Of a DNA stretch of 64,000 nucleotides, positions 17,122-25,462 are shown one piece after another. Position 1 is the first letter of the stretch. Every line of letters begins with the position of its first letter. Under the pieces are notes generated by a model. It was not told the origin of the DNA and searched no databases. It saw only the letters and a list, made by a program, of their open reading frames with translations. Source of the DNA: Nicoliella lavandulae (GTDB taxonomy: Bacteria; Bacillota; Bacilli; Lactobacillales; Lactobacillaceae); contig NZ_JAWMWH010000003.1 of NCBI RefSeq assembly GCF_037546185.1, positions 248,001 to 312,000 on the forward strand. The letters are read 5' to 3'. The position numbers were made by a program, and so were the translations under genes.

Positions 17122-18101
17122 TTGAATAAAAAATGGAAAATATTTGGCTGGGGCTTTGTCATTTTAATGGTCTTCGGTTATTTTGGTGGTGGTTCAAGCG
17201 GCAGCCAATCAAATGCTAAACATGAATCAGCAACCAGCAGTAGTAAAGCGGTTAGTTCGACCAGCAGTAGTGATAAACCTAAAACGGTAGCGCACACAGA
17301 AGCTAAGAAGGAGACTAAGGTTCATCATTCCACGAAAAAGCACCACGCAAAGAAATCAAATGATAGTAAAATAGTCACAGAGTTAGCTGATCAAAACTAT
17401 CATAGTGGTGAAGCAGCGTACATAAATGTTAATGGTGGTAATAGTACTCTTAAAGCCAGTGCCTGGCACACTAATCACATCCATTATGCTGACTTAGATA
17501 GCTTAAACCGGACTTCAGCCGCTAATACTGGTTATTTGGAGCAACGAAATGTTGCAAACGATTCGTTACGGACTACTCAAACCGTTTATCCAACTGGTTG
17601 GCAACAAAAGTTCATTAACCGGGTGGCAATCATTAATCGAGGCCATTTGATTGCGTATAGTTTATCAAAGGGCATTTCTGTTAATGGGACCTATAGTCCT
17701 AGCGATGAGTCGGGAGATCAAAATAATCCGCGTAATTTATTTACGCAGACGGCATTTAGTAACCAACGGGTACAAACAATTTATGAATCCAAAGTTAGAG
17801 ATGCCTTACGGGATGGCGAACGCGTTATTTATCAAGTGCAACCCATTTTTAGAGGTTCAGAGTTAATGGCCCGCGGGGTTCATTTGCAAGCAATTTCCAC
17901 TAATGGGCATTGAATTTTAATGTCTATTTATTTAACGTTCAACCAGGTGTCGATTTTGACTACGCAACTGGTCATTCTAAAATTGATCATGCGATGGTCG
18001 TACCGACGCCTGATGGGGCACCCACTTTCTATAATGATGAGCATCATAGCTATTATCACCGTCATTATAGCTATCATCGCCATTATTATTATCACTATTA
18101 A
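17122..18101 (+). pseudogene. EndA-type DNA/RNA non-specific endonuclease, frameshifted near the C-terminus
   Basis: Starts at TTG 17122 with GGGGG 8 bases upstream (an ATG lies in frame at 17107). An N-terminal membrane segment (IFGWGFVILMVFGYF), a low-complexity Ser/Lys/His linker, then the nuclease domain with NRGHLIAYS (catalytic His) and NNPRNLFTQTAFSNQ (metal-binding Asn). Frame 1 stops at 17913 after QAISTNGH. The frame from 17910 continues as NFNVYLFNVQPGVDFDYATG, which is the normal end of this family, so one T appears lost near 17910. The tail after that is rich in His and Tyr. The catalytic domain is intact, so the short product could still work. Confidence 0.7.
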
Positions 18102-18108
18102 TGGTTTT

Positions 18109-18144
18109 AATTCCGCTAATTTTAAAGTTAGCGGAATTTTTTTT
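18109..18144 (+). terminator. terminator after the nuclease gene
   Basis: AATTCCGCTAA pairs with TTAGCGGAATT and runs into eight T residues. Confidence 0.9.
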
Positions 18145-18164
18145 AAAAAACTTTGCATTTTTAT

Positions 18165-18193
18165 TTGACAAACAATAATAATAGGTTTATGAT
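18165..18193 (+). promoter_or_regulatory. promoter of the metE T-box leader
   Basis: Consensus TTGACA (18165-18170), 17-base spacer and TATGAT (18188-18193). Confidence 0.8.
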
Positions 18194-18199
18194 AGTGAC

Positions 18200-18505
18200 A
18201 ACATAATTTATTAAAAGTTACTGAGAAAAGATGAGTAATTAATTGTAAGCATCACAGAAAGCCACGGTTGTTGAGAAGTGGTATGTAAGCATTTAATGAA
18301 GATGGTCTTGGAGTAACCATAGTTGGTGAGTTATTGATTAATAAGCCGATTACGATTAACAATCGTTACCATGTTCTAGTATAGCTTCCATTAGTGTACT
18401 TGTGAGGATTAGCCTTATTTTTGGCTAATTGAATTAGGGTGGTACCGCGTACATAATACGCCCCTAGATAGACATTCATTTGTTTATCTAGGGGCGTTTT
18501 TTTAT
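18200..18505 (+). ncRNA. T-box leader (methionine) of metE-metF
   Basis: The leader begins with stem I (GTTACTGAGAAAAGATGAG closing with GGAGTAAC), carries the specifier ATG (Met) at 18302-18304 in GAAGATGGTC, the T-box AGGGTGGTACCGCG at 18436-18449 which pairs with the tRNA acceptor end, and a terminator stem (ACGCCCCTAGATA, 18459 onward, with its complement) ending in a T run. Uncharged tRNA-Met should stabilise the antiterminator and allow metE-metF transcription. The same stem I motifs occur in the leader at 24134. Confidence 0.92.
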
Positions 18506-18569
18506 GCACAGGTTTTTAATAAATTATTAAATTAGATTGGAAAGAAATTAGAAAAAGGGGTTTTAGCAT

Positions 18570-20846
18570 ATGACAAAGACAATTATTGGTTTTCCTAGAA
18601 TTGGAGCACATCGCGAATTAAAGTTTGCAACTGAACACTATTGGAAGCATCAAATTGATCAAGCAGAATTATTAAAACGAGCACATGAAATTAAGGTAGC
18701 TCATTGGCAAGCCCAAAAGGATGCTGGAATTGACTTAATTCCAGTTGGTGACTTTTCATTCTTTGATAATTTATTAGATACTGCAGTGGCATTAAACGTT
18801 GTTTCCAAGCGTTACCGCGATTTAAACGTTTCACCATTGGATGAATATTTTGCTCAAGCCCGTGGATATCAAGCAAATGATGAAACCGTTCGAGCACTCC
18901 CAATGAAGAAGTGGTTCAATACTAATTATCACTACATTGTTCCTGAATTTACCAAGTACACCGACGTTAAGTTAATTGGTAATAAGCTATTTGAAGAAAT
19001 TGATGAAGCCAAGACTGCTGGCATTGATCCTAAAGCTGTTATCATCGGACCTTATACATTATTACGATTATCACGTTTCTTAGATGGTACTAAGCCAGCA
19101 GACTTTGTAAAGCCACTAATTGCGGCATACCAATCACTATTGAATAAGTTAGCAGATGCTTCAGTATCATACTTACAAATCGATGAACCAGCATTATCAT
19201 TTGATGTTACGGGTGAAGAAAAAGCCATTTTTGACCAACTCTACGATGGAATCTTAGGTTCAGCTAGTTCAGTTAAGGTCATTTTACAAACTTACTTTGG
19301 TGATATTCGTGATGTTTACGAAGACGTAATTCAAAAACCATTCTTCGGTATTGGGTTAGACTTCTTGGAAGGTCATTACAACTTTGATTTAATTAAAGCT
19401 CATGGGTTCCCAGCCGATAAAACCCTATTTGCTGGATTAGTAAATGGAAAGAACATTTGGCGGAACCAATATGATTTAACGTTAAAACGATTTGCTGAAC
19501 TTAAAACGGATGCACCAATTGTATTGAACACTTCTTGTTCATTGCTCCATGTGCCATATTCAGCTGCCAATGAAGACCAACTAGCAAGCGATGTTCAACA
19601 ACACTTAGCATTTGCGATTGAAAAGTTAACTGAATTAGTTGAATTAGATCACATTGTTAATCATGACCAAGGTAGTGAAGAACTATTAACGAATAACCAA
19701 AACCTATTCAAGAATGTTAAGCATCCATTTAACCAATCAGTTCATGATCGAATCGATGCATTAAGTGATGATGATTACACTCGATTACCAAAACGAAGTG
19801 AACGTGAAAAAGTTCAAAAGGCTGAATTCAAGTTACCAGAATTACCAACAACGACAATCGGATCATTCCCTCAAACTAAGGATGTTCGGGCTAACCGTCG
19901 CAAGTTCAGACATAATGAAATTACGCGCGAACAATACGACCAATTCAACCGTGATAAAATCGCTCGGATCGTTAAGATTCAAGAAGACCTTGGATTAGAC
20001 GTGCTTGTGCATGGTGAATATGAACGAAATGACATGGTGGAATACTTTGGTGAAAAACTAGATGGATTCGTCTTTACGCAAAATGGTTGGGTTCAATCAT
20101 ACGGAACTAGAGGAGTTAAGCCACCAATCATCTGGGGTGATATTAGTCGGAATGCACCAATCACCGTCGCTGCATCAGTCTATGCGAATAGCCTAACTGA
20201 TAAATGGATGAAGGGAATGTTAACTGGTCCAGTAACGATTTTCAACTGGTCATTCCCACGTGAAGATATTGCTAGAAAGGATACTGTAACCCAAATTTCC
20301 CTAGCATTGCGGGATGAAGTTTTAGACCTTGAAAAGAATGGCATCAAGATTATTCAAATCGATGAACCAGCACTTCGTGAAAACCTACCATTACGAAAGT
20401 CAGATTGGTACAAAGAATATCTTGACTGGGCAGTTCCAGCATTTAGATTGGTCCACAGTGGAGTCCAACCATCAACGCAAATTCATACGCACATGTGTTA
20501 CAGTGAATTCGGCGATATCTTAACTGCAATTGATAACTTGGATGCAGATGTTATTTCATTCGAAGCATCCCGTGCCGACTTCACCTTAATTGATGAACTA
20601 GTTGCTGATAATTTCCAAACTGAAGTGGGACCAGGGGTTTATGACATTCACTCCCCACGGATTCCGTCAGAAGCAGAAATTCAAGATTTAATTCAACAAA
20701 TTATTAGTAAATTACCAGTCGATAAGATTTGGATCAACCCAGATTGTGGGTTAAAGACCAGATCAGAAACTGAATCATTCGAAAGCTTAAAGAACATGGT
20801 TGAAGCAACCAAAGTAGTAAGGGGGAGCATTTATGAACATAGCTGA
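18570..20846 (+). CDS. metE: cobalamin-independent methionine synthase
   Basis: 758 residues, full length. Transfers a methyl group from 5-methyl-tetrahydropteroyl-triglutamate to homocysteine. Both beta-barrel halves are present; the zinc ligands are in THMCYSEFGD and NPDCGLKTR of the C-terminal half. RBS AAAAGGGG. The stop lies 14 bases inside metF, so methyl donor production and use are coupled, and both are under the methionine T-box. Confidence 0.96.
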   Translation: MTKTIIGFPRIGAHRELKFATEHYWKHQIDQAELLKRAHEIKVAHWQAQKDAGIDLIPVGDFSFFDNLLDTAVALNVVSKRYRDLNVSPLDEYFAQARGYQANDETVRALPMKKWFNTNYHYIVPEFTKYTDVKLIGNKLFEEIDEAKTAGIDPKAVIIGPYTLLRLSRFLDGTKPADFVKPLIAAYQSLLNKLADASVSYLQIDEPALSFDVTGEEKAIFDQLYDGILGSASSVKVILQTYFGDIRDVYEDVIQKPFFGIGLDFLEGHYNFDLIKAHGFPADKTLFAGLVNGKNIWRNQYDLTLKRFAELKTDAPIVLNTSCSLLHVPYSAANEDQLASDVQQHLAFAIEKLTELVELDHIVNHDQGSEELLTNNQNLFKNVKHPFNQSVHDRIDALSDDDYTRLPKRSEREKVQKAEFKLPELPTTTIGSFPQTKDVRANRRKFRHNEITREQYDQFNRDKIARIVKIQEDLGLDVLVHGEYERNDMVEYFGEKLDGFVFTQNGWVQSYGTRGVKPPIIWGDISRNAPITVAASVYANSLTDKWMKGMLTGPVTIFNWSFPREDIARKDTVTQISLALRDEVLDLEKNGIKIIQIDEPALRENLPLRKSDWYKEYLDWAVPAFRLVHSGVQPSTQIHTHMCYSEFGDILTAIDNLDADVISFEASRADFTLIDELVADNFQTEVGPGVYDIHSPRIPSEAEIQDLIQQIISKLPVDKIWINPDCGLKTRSETESFESLKNMVEATKVVRGSIYEHS

Positions 20847-21732
20847 TCTTTTTAAACACAAAACTGTGTTTTCACTTGAAGTTTTTCCACCAAAGAAATA
20901 TTCTGCGGTCGAAACGATTTTACCAACCTTAACGGCACTTAAGAACGTTAATCCTGATTTTATTTCCGTTACACTAGGTGCCGGAGGTTCAGCGCAAAGC
21001 GATGGCACGGTAGCAGTTGTTAATTTAATCCAAAATCATTTGAATATTCCAGCGGTTGCTCACGTGCCAGGGCTTTATCAAGATCAAGCTCAAGTGGATC
21101 AGCTGATTCAACGCCTTCAATCAATCAACGTGAATAATATCTTAGCATTACGTGGTGACCAGATTCCTGGGTTAGCGCCCCGCGGTGAGTTTGAACATGC
21201 TAGTGACTTGATCGAGTATGTTCATGAAAACTATCCAGATGTCAATATTGCAAGTGCGTGTTATCCAGAATGTCATCAAGAAGCAACGTCATTTATTGCG
21301 GATATTGAACACTTAAAGCTTAAAATTGATGCTGGAAGTGACCATTTAATCTCTCAACTATTCTTTGATAATCAACATTTTTACGATTTTCGCGAAAAAT
21401 TAGCTTTAGCCGGGATTAATGTCCCCGTTGAAGCTGGAATTATGCCTTGTACTAGTAAGCAACAAATTGAACGGATTACTCAAATTGCGGGCGTCCCAGT
21501 TCCAGATAAATTCAAGAAAATGATGAACCGATATGCCAATAATAAAGTCGCCTTGAAAGATGCTGGAATTGCCTATGCAATTGATCAAATCGTTGATTTA
21601 GTATCACAAGGAGTAGATGGAATTCATCTTTATACGATGAATAAACCGGAAGTAGCCCAACGAATTTGGGATGCAACTAAGAATATATTTGGTGCCAGTG
21701 AAATCAAAGATGGCAAGATTCATGTTAAATAA
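20833..21732 (+). CDS. metF: methylenetetrahydrofolate reductase
   Basis: 299 residues, the usual length. Reduces 5,10-methylene-THF to 5-methyl-THF, the donor for MetE encoded just upstream. FSLEVFPPK at the N-terminus, VTLGAGG (about residue 45), ALRGDQIPG and QLFFDNQHFYDF are typical; the protein binds FAD. AAGGGGGAGC is the ribosome site inside the end of metE. Ends at a terminator at 21753. Confidence 0.94.
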   Translation: MNIADLFKHKTVFSLEVFPPKKYSAVETILPTLTALKNVNPDFISVTLGAGGSAQSDGTVAVVNLIQNHLNIPAVAHVPGLYQDQAQVDQLIQRLQSINVNNILALRGDQIPGLAPRGEFEHASDLIEYVHENYPDVNIASACYPECHQEATSFIADIEHLKLKIDAGSDHLISQLFFDNQHFYDFREKLALAGINVPVEAGIMPCTSKQQIERITQIAGVPVPDKFKKMMNRYANNKVALKDAGIAYAIDQIVDLVSQGVDGIHLYTMNKPEVAQRIWDATKNIFGASEIKDGKIHVK

Positions 21733-21752
21733 CTAATAACTGTTTTAAAATG

Positions 21753-21785
21753 AAGCACTCGATAAATCATCGGGTGCTTTTTTGT
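21753..21785 (+). terminator. terminator after metF
   Basis: AAGCACTCGAT pairs with ATCGGGTGCTT, followed by TTTTT. Confidence 0.85.
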
Positions 21786-21888
21786 GCAAACCATTTGGTA
21801 AATTAAGCTTGGACAACTACAATTGATACTGTGAACTAGTTAAAATTAATTATTTGTAATAAATTATAAAAAATAAAGGAGCTTATTA

Positions 21889-22737
21889 ATGACAAAAACA
21901 TGGTTAATAACGGGAACTTCAACTGGCTTTGGCAAAGAGTTAGCATTACAATTAGCTAAACAAGGCGAAGTGAATTTAATTGCTAGCGCTCGTAAACCGG
22001 CTCAACTTGCTTATTTAGATCAATATGATCACGGTCAAATCATCAAAGCACAATTGGACGTAACCAAAAATGATGATATTAAACGAGTGGTCAATGCGGG
22101 ATTAACTAAATTTGGTTCAATTGATGTCTTAGTTAATAATGCCGGATTAGGATACTTTTCAACGCTAGAGGAAAGTGATGAAAAACAAGCCCGATACTTG
22201 TTTGACGTTAATTTCTGGGGGGTGGTTAACATGACTAAGGCCGTCTTACCATCAATGCGCAAACAACGTTCAGGAATCATTGTTAATTTATCATCGATTG
22301 CAGGAATCAAGGGGACAACCGCGTTATCATTCTATAACGCAAGTAAACATGCTGTTGAAGGATTAACTAAGAGTTTTCAACAGGAGGTTTCAGCATTTGG
22401 GATTAAGTGTATGCTAGTGGAGCCTAGCGCCTTTCGGACTGACTGGGCAGGTCGTTCGTCCCTTAAAGATGCCACTAAGATTGATGACTATAAGCAACTA
22501 GATGATGCTAGAATTAATGGCCATAGTAATAGTAAGTACAATGAATCGGGTGATCCGGTCCTAGCTGCTAAGATCATTATCGACCAAGTGCAAAATCATG
22601 CTGATGACTTACCACTGCATTTGCCACTAGGTAAGTGGGCAATTGGTGCTGGATTGGATGAATTTAAACAGGGAATTGATGCATATCATAAATACGCTAA
22701 ATTAGCAGAATCCGCTGATGATCCGTTAACTAAATAA
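21889..22737 (+). CDS. short-chain dehydrogenase/reductase
   Basis: 282 residues, classical SDR with TGTSTGFG (NAD(P) site, residues 8-15), NNAG at about 84, catalytic Ser in NLSSIAG and Tyr-xxx-Lys in FYNASKH (about 145-151). The C-terminal extension beyond 230 residues and TGTSTGFG motif match the retinol-dehydrogenase-like subgroup; the substrate is unknown. It stands alone between metF and a T-box leader, with AAGGAG before the ATG. Confidence 0.85.
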   Translation: MTKTWLITGTSTGFGKELALQLAKQGEVNLIASARKPAQLAYLDQYDHGQIIKAQLDVTKNDDIKRVVNAGLTKFGSIDVLVNNAGLGYFSTLEESDEKQARYLFDVNFWGVVNMTKAVLPSMRKQRSGIIVNLSSIAGIKGTTALSFYNASKHAVEGLTKSFQQEVSAFGIKCMLVEPSAFRTDWAGRSSLKDATKIDDYKQLDDARINGHSNSKYNESGDPVLAAKIIIDQVQNHADDLPLHLPLGKWAIGAGLDEFKQGIDAYHKYAKLAESADDPLTK

Positions 22738-22763
22738 TAAATTAGAAAACAATTAAAAAATGA

Positions 22764-22791
22764 TTGACTTTCTAATTTAATGATGTATACT
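22764..22791 (+). promoter_or_regulatory. promoter of the third T-box leader
   Basis: TTGACT (22764-22769), 16-base spacer, TATACT (22786-22791). Confidence 0.7.
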
Positions 22792-22797
22792 GATATC

Positions 22798-23038
22798 AAT
22801 TAATAAATGAACCGGATGAACTAGTGAATTCGAATGATAGGCTTACTTAGCGAGTGCCGTTTGATGGGAAGGCATTAAGCACTATGATTTTAAAAGCTAA
22901 ATTTAGTGTGGTGCCAATTGTTTAGATTGGCTGGTCGTCACCCAATACTGTGACTAATGAGGAGTCATTCGACTTAAATTAAGGTGGTACCACGTGTAAA
23001 ACGTCCTTCAGAAAAATTTTTCTGATGGGCGTTTTTTT
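22798..23038 (+). ncRNA. T-box leader of the PanE-like dehydrogenase gene
   Basis: The T-box AAGGTGGTACCACG is at 22981-22994 and is followed by a terminator hairpin (ACGTCCTTCAGAAAA from 23001, its complement, then seven T residues). Upstream, AGTGCC pairs with GGCATT and AGTGC with GCACT to form the distal part of stem I around GATGGGAAGG. The specifier is not certain: the loop strand ATGATTTTA after GCACT offers Met, Ile, Phe (TTT) or Leu (TTA). Its stem I differs from that of the two methionine leaders in this window. Confidence 0.85.
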
Positions 23039-23073
23039 CGGTTAACACATAGTAATAGAAGGGAATTGATATT

Positions 23074-24036
23074 ATGAAGTATGGCATTATTGGAGCAGGG
23101 GCAATGGGCTACCGTTATGGAGTTATGATGCAAGAAAACGCTGGTTGTGAGGTTGATTTTATCGATACCTGGGAACCAAACGTTGAAAAGGTTCGTGAAC
23201 AAGGCGGGGTTAAAGTGGCTCGTGATCATGAAAACCAACATATCGTGCCAATTAATATTTATTACCCAGAAGAATATGATGGCCATCCAGATGTTTGGAT
23301 CATTTTTAAAAAGCAAATGCAATTAGCGGATGAATTAGAACGTGACCAAGCAGCTGGAATCTTCCATCGTGACCAATACGCATTTTCAGCAATGAATGGG
23401 TTAGGTCATTTTGAAAAAATCGCGAAGTACTTTGATGATGATAAAATTATCTGTGGAACCGCAATGATCGCCACTCGAATGGATGGTCCTGCTGATGTTG
23501 ACTTCATGGGACCCGAAAATGGTGAAGTCATGCATATGGCACCATATGATAATCAACCGGCTGATGAAACAACCCAACAGGTGTTTGATGATTTTAAAAA
23601 GGCTAAGTTAGGTCCAGTTATGGCTCATGAATGGTTAGGAATGTGTATGTCAAAGGTGGTTTATAATGCCGTTGTTAACACCCTTTGTACCATGTTCGAA
23701 TTACAAATGGGTCAATTCATTGAATATCCAAAGGTTCCCGAAATGGCGACCCAGTTATTTAATGAATCCTTTGATGCGTGTGAACGTGCTGGCATTCAAA
23801 TGATCGAAACCAGACAGGAACAAATTGATTCAGTTACCACCACTAGTCATCAATTCAAATACCACTATCCTTCAATGTATCAAGATTTCTCAAAGGGTCG
23901 ACCAACTGAAGTTGACTATATCAATGGATACATTGCCAAAATTGGTCGTGAACATGACTATGTTTGTCGAACCCATGAATTCATCGTTAATGAAGTGCAT
24001 ATGGTTGAATTAATGCGTAAGTACAAACAAAAATAA
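23074..24036 (+). CDS. ketopantoate reductase family protein (PanE/ApbA-like), probable D-2-hydroxyacid dehydrogenase
   Basis: 320 residues. GIIGAGAMGYRYG at the N-terminus is the NADP(H)-binding Rossmann loop; the helical C-terminal domain (about 185-310) belongs to the same family. Members either make pantoate or reduce branched or aromatic 2-keto acids to D-hydroxy acids. Control by an amino-acid T-box argues for the second role, in amino acid catabolism, because pantoate synthesis has no tRNA link. GAAGGGAA is the ribosome site. Monocistronic, terminator at 24048. Confidence 0.75.
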   Translation: MKYGIIGAGAMGYRYGVMMQENAGCEVDFIDTWEPNVEKVREQGGVKVARDHENQHIVPINIYYPEEYDGHPDVWIIFKKQMQLADELERDQAAGIFHRDQYAFSAMNGLGHFEKIAKYFDDDKIICGTAMIATRMDGPADVDFMGPENGEVMHMAPYDNQPADETTQQVFDDFKKAKLGPVMAHEWLGMCMSKVVYNAVVNTLCTMFELQMGQFIEYPKVPEMATQLFNESFDACERAGIQMIETRQEQIDSVTTTSHQFKYHYPSMYQDFSKGRPTEVDYINGYIAKIGREHDYVCRTHEFIVNEVHMVELMRKYKQK

Positions 24037-24047
24037 TCTTTTAATGC

Positions 24048-24076
24048 AAAGGTCATTCCATTTGGGATGACTTTTT
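24048..24076 (+). terminator. terminator after the PanE-like gene
   Basis: AAAGGTCATTCC pairs with GGGATGACTTT across ATTT, with a T run. Confidence 0.85.
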
Positions 24077-24098
24077 TGAATTTTTTAATCAATTAGTG

Positions 24099-24127
24099 TT
24101 GACATTTATAAATGATAAGATTATTAT
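24099..24127 (+). promoter_or_regulatory. promoter of the metA T-box leader
   Basis: TTGACA (24099-24104), 17-base spacer, TATTAT (24122-24127). Confidence 0.75.
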
Positions 24128-24133
24128 ACTAGA

Positions 24134-24437
24134 TAACATATTAATTAAAGGTTACTGAGAAAAGATGAGTAAACATTTATCTGATTTTAACAGAGAGCTC
24201 AGGTTGATGAGAATGGGTATTTTAGAGAATGTTGAAGATGGTCTGGGAGTAATTTTAAATGGTGAGTTCATGAAATGAGCCGTTTACGACATAATGCCCG
24301 TTACCGCATTGAAGGATAGCTAAGTTAGTGTCTGGAGATAATTGGGATTTAATTGCCAATTAAGTAGGGTGGTACCGCGTTACATATGCGCCCCTAGGTT
24401 TAGATTTTTTATAGTCTGAATCTAGGGGCGTTTTTTA
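24134..24437 (+). ncRNA. T-box leader (methionine) of the metA-metY-metB-metC cluster
   Basis: Shares GGTTACTGAGAAAAGATGAG and GAAGATGGTCTGGGAGTAA with the metE leader; the specifier ATG is at 24238-24240. T-box AGGGTGGTACCGCG at 24366-24379, then the terminator stem CGCCCCTAG with its complement and TTTTTT. It should admit transcription when tRNA-Met is uncharged. Confidence 0.92.
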
Positions 24438-24460
24438 TTTGCAAAGGAGGAGTTTCAGCG

Positions 24461-25336
24461 ATGACAGTTAATGTAAAAAATGGATTTTTAAAGGCAAGTC
24501 AGGAATGGGTTGATCAAAAGTTAAATCAACCATTAAAAATTTTGGTGTTGAACTTAATGCCAACGAAAAAACAAACTGAATTACAATTTTTGAATATTTT
24601 AAATGCATTAGATCATGATATTGAAGTAACGTTCATTTATCCTGCTACCCATCATTTTAAAACCATTGACCGGGCTGAAGTGGAAGACTGTTACTGTAGT
24701 CTGAATCAAATTAGTGATCACCACTACGATGGACTGATCATTACTGGAGCTCCGGTAGAACAAATTGACTTTGAATCAGTTGATTATTGGGACGAATTTG
24801 TTTCAATTAAACGCTGGGCCCAAACTCATGTTGGACAGACGATTAACGAATGCTGGGCAGCCCAAGCCGCTTTGTACGATGATTTCGCCATTGATAAGTG
24901 CTTGTTACCACAAAAGTTGTTTGGCATTTATCAAGCTACGGCGGTTAAAGATGATTGTCAATTAAGCGTTGGGTTAGAACACTTTACCAACCCACAATCT
25001 CGTCATTCAGCATCATTGATCGATCGGAAGCACTTACCTAACGGCTTAAACATCGTTGCGGATAACCCAGAAGCAGGGCCACTACTATTACACTCGGATG
25101 TTAAGCACCAAACTTATGTTACTGGACATCCCGAATATTTAACTAGGACTTTAAACGATGAATATCTACGCGATATTGCTCGCCATGCTCAAATTAAAGC
25201 TCCAGTAAATTACTATGATCAAAACCACCACGTACGAAATACATGGCAGTCAAGTAGCATTCGTTTATACCAAAACTGGATTAATTTAATTGAAAGTGAG
25301 GCCCTTAATTATGACCAAACCAAAATCACAATTTGA
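24461..25336 (+). CDS. metA: homoserine O-acetyltransferase/succinyltransferase (MetA family)
   Basis: 291 residues. Acylates homoserine, the entry to methionine. The catalytic Cys is in TINECWAAQAA (about residue 130) and the His-x-Glu in VTGHPEYLTR (about 225). In Gram-positive bacteria with a downstream MetY-type enzyme, MetA members usually use acetyl-CoA, so acetylation is likely. AAAGGAGGAG is a strong ribosome site. First gene after the methionine T-box. Its end overlaps a 37-residue ORF by 26 bases. Confidence 0.93.
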   Translation: MTVNVKNGFLKASQEWVDQKLNQPLKILVLNLMPTKKQTELQFLNILNALDHDIEVTFIYPATHHFKTIDRAEVEDCYCSLNQISDHHYDGLIITGAPVEQIDFESVDYWDEFVSIKRWAQTHVGQTINECWAAQAALYDDFAIDKCLLPQKLFGIYQATAVKDDCQLSVGLEHFTNPQSRHSASLIDRKHLPNGLNIVADNPEAGPLLLHSDVKHQTYVTGHPEYLTRTLNDEYLRDIARHAQIKAPVNYYDQNHHVRNTWQSSSIRLYQNWINLIESEALNYDQTKITI

Positions 25337-25424
25337 AAAGGAATCGACCCAAGCTAACGAAGAAGAACAAGTCGCAATTGAAGTCTTGATTCAACAGTTA
25401 AATAGCTGTTATTTATACTATTAA
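25311..25424 (+). CDS. 37-residue small protein in the methionine operon
   Basis: ATG at 25311 has AAAGTGAGG about 9 bases upstream, inside the end of metA, so it looks translated by coupling. The product is hydrophilic and rich in Glu and Gln (MTKPKSQFEKESTQANEEEQ) with a short C-terminal CYLYY. The same GAAAGTGAGG ribosome site recurs before metY 150 bases on. I do not recognise a family. It may be a real micro-protein or a remnant of a longer gene. Confidence 0.45.
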   Translation: MTKPKSQFEKESTQANEEEQVAIEVLIQQLNSCYLYY

Positions 25425-25462
25425 TTGAATGTAGCGCGTAAATGAAAGTGAGGAATCAGCAT

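Noticed and set aside
17920..18168. Ile-rich ORF after the nuclease gene
   Set aside because: It is out of frame with the conserved nuclease ending (17910-18101) and has no ribosome site.
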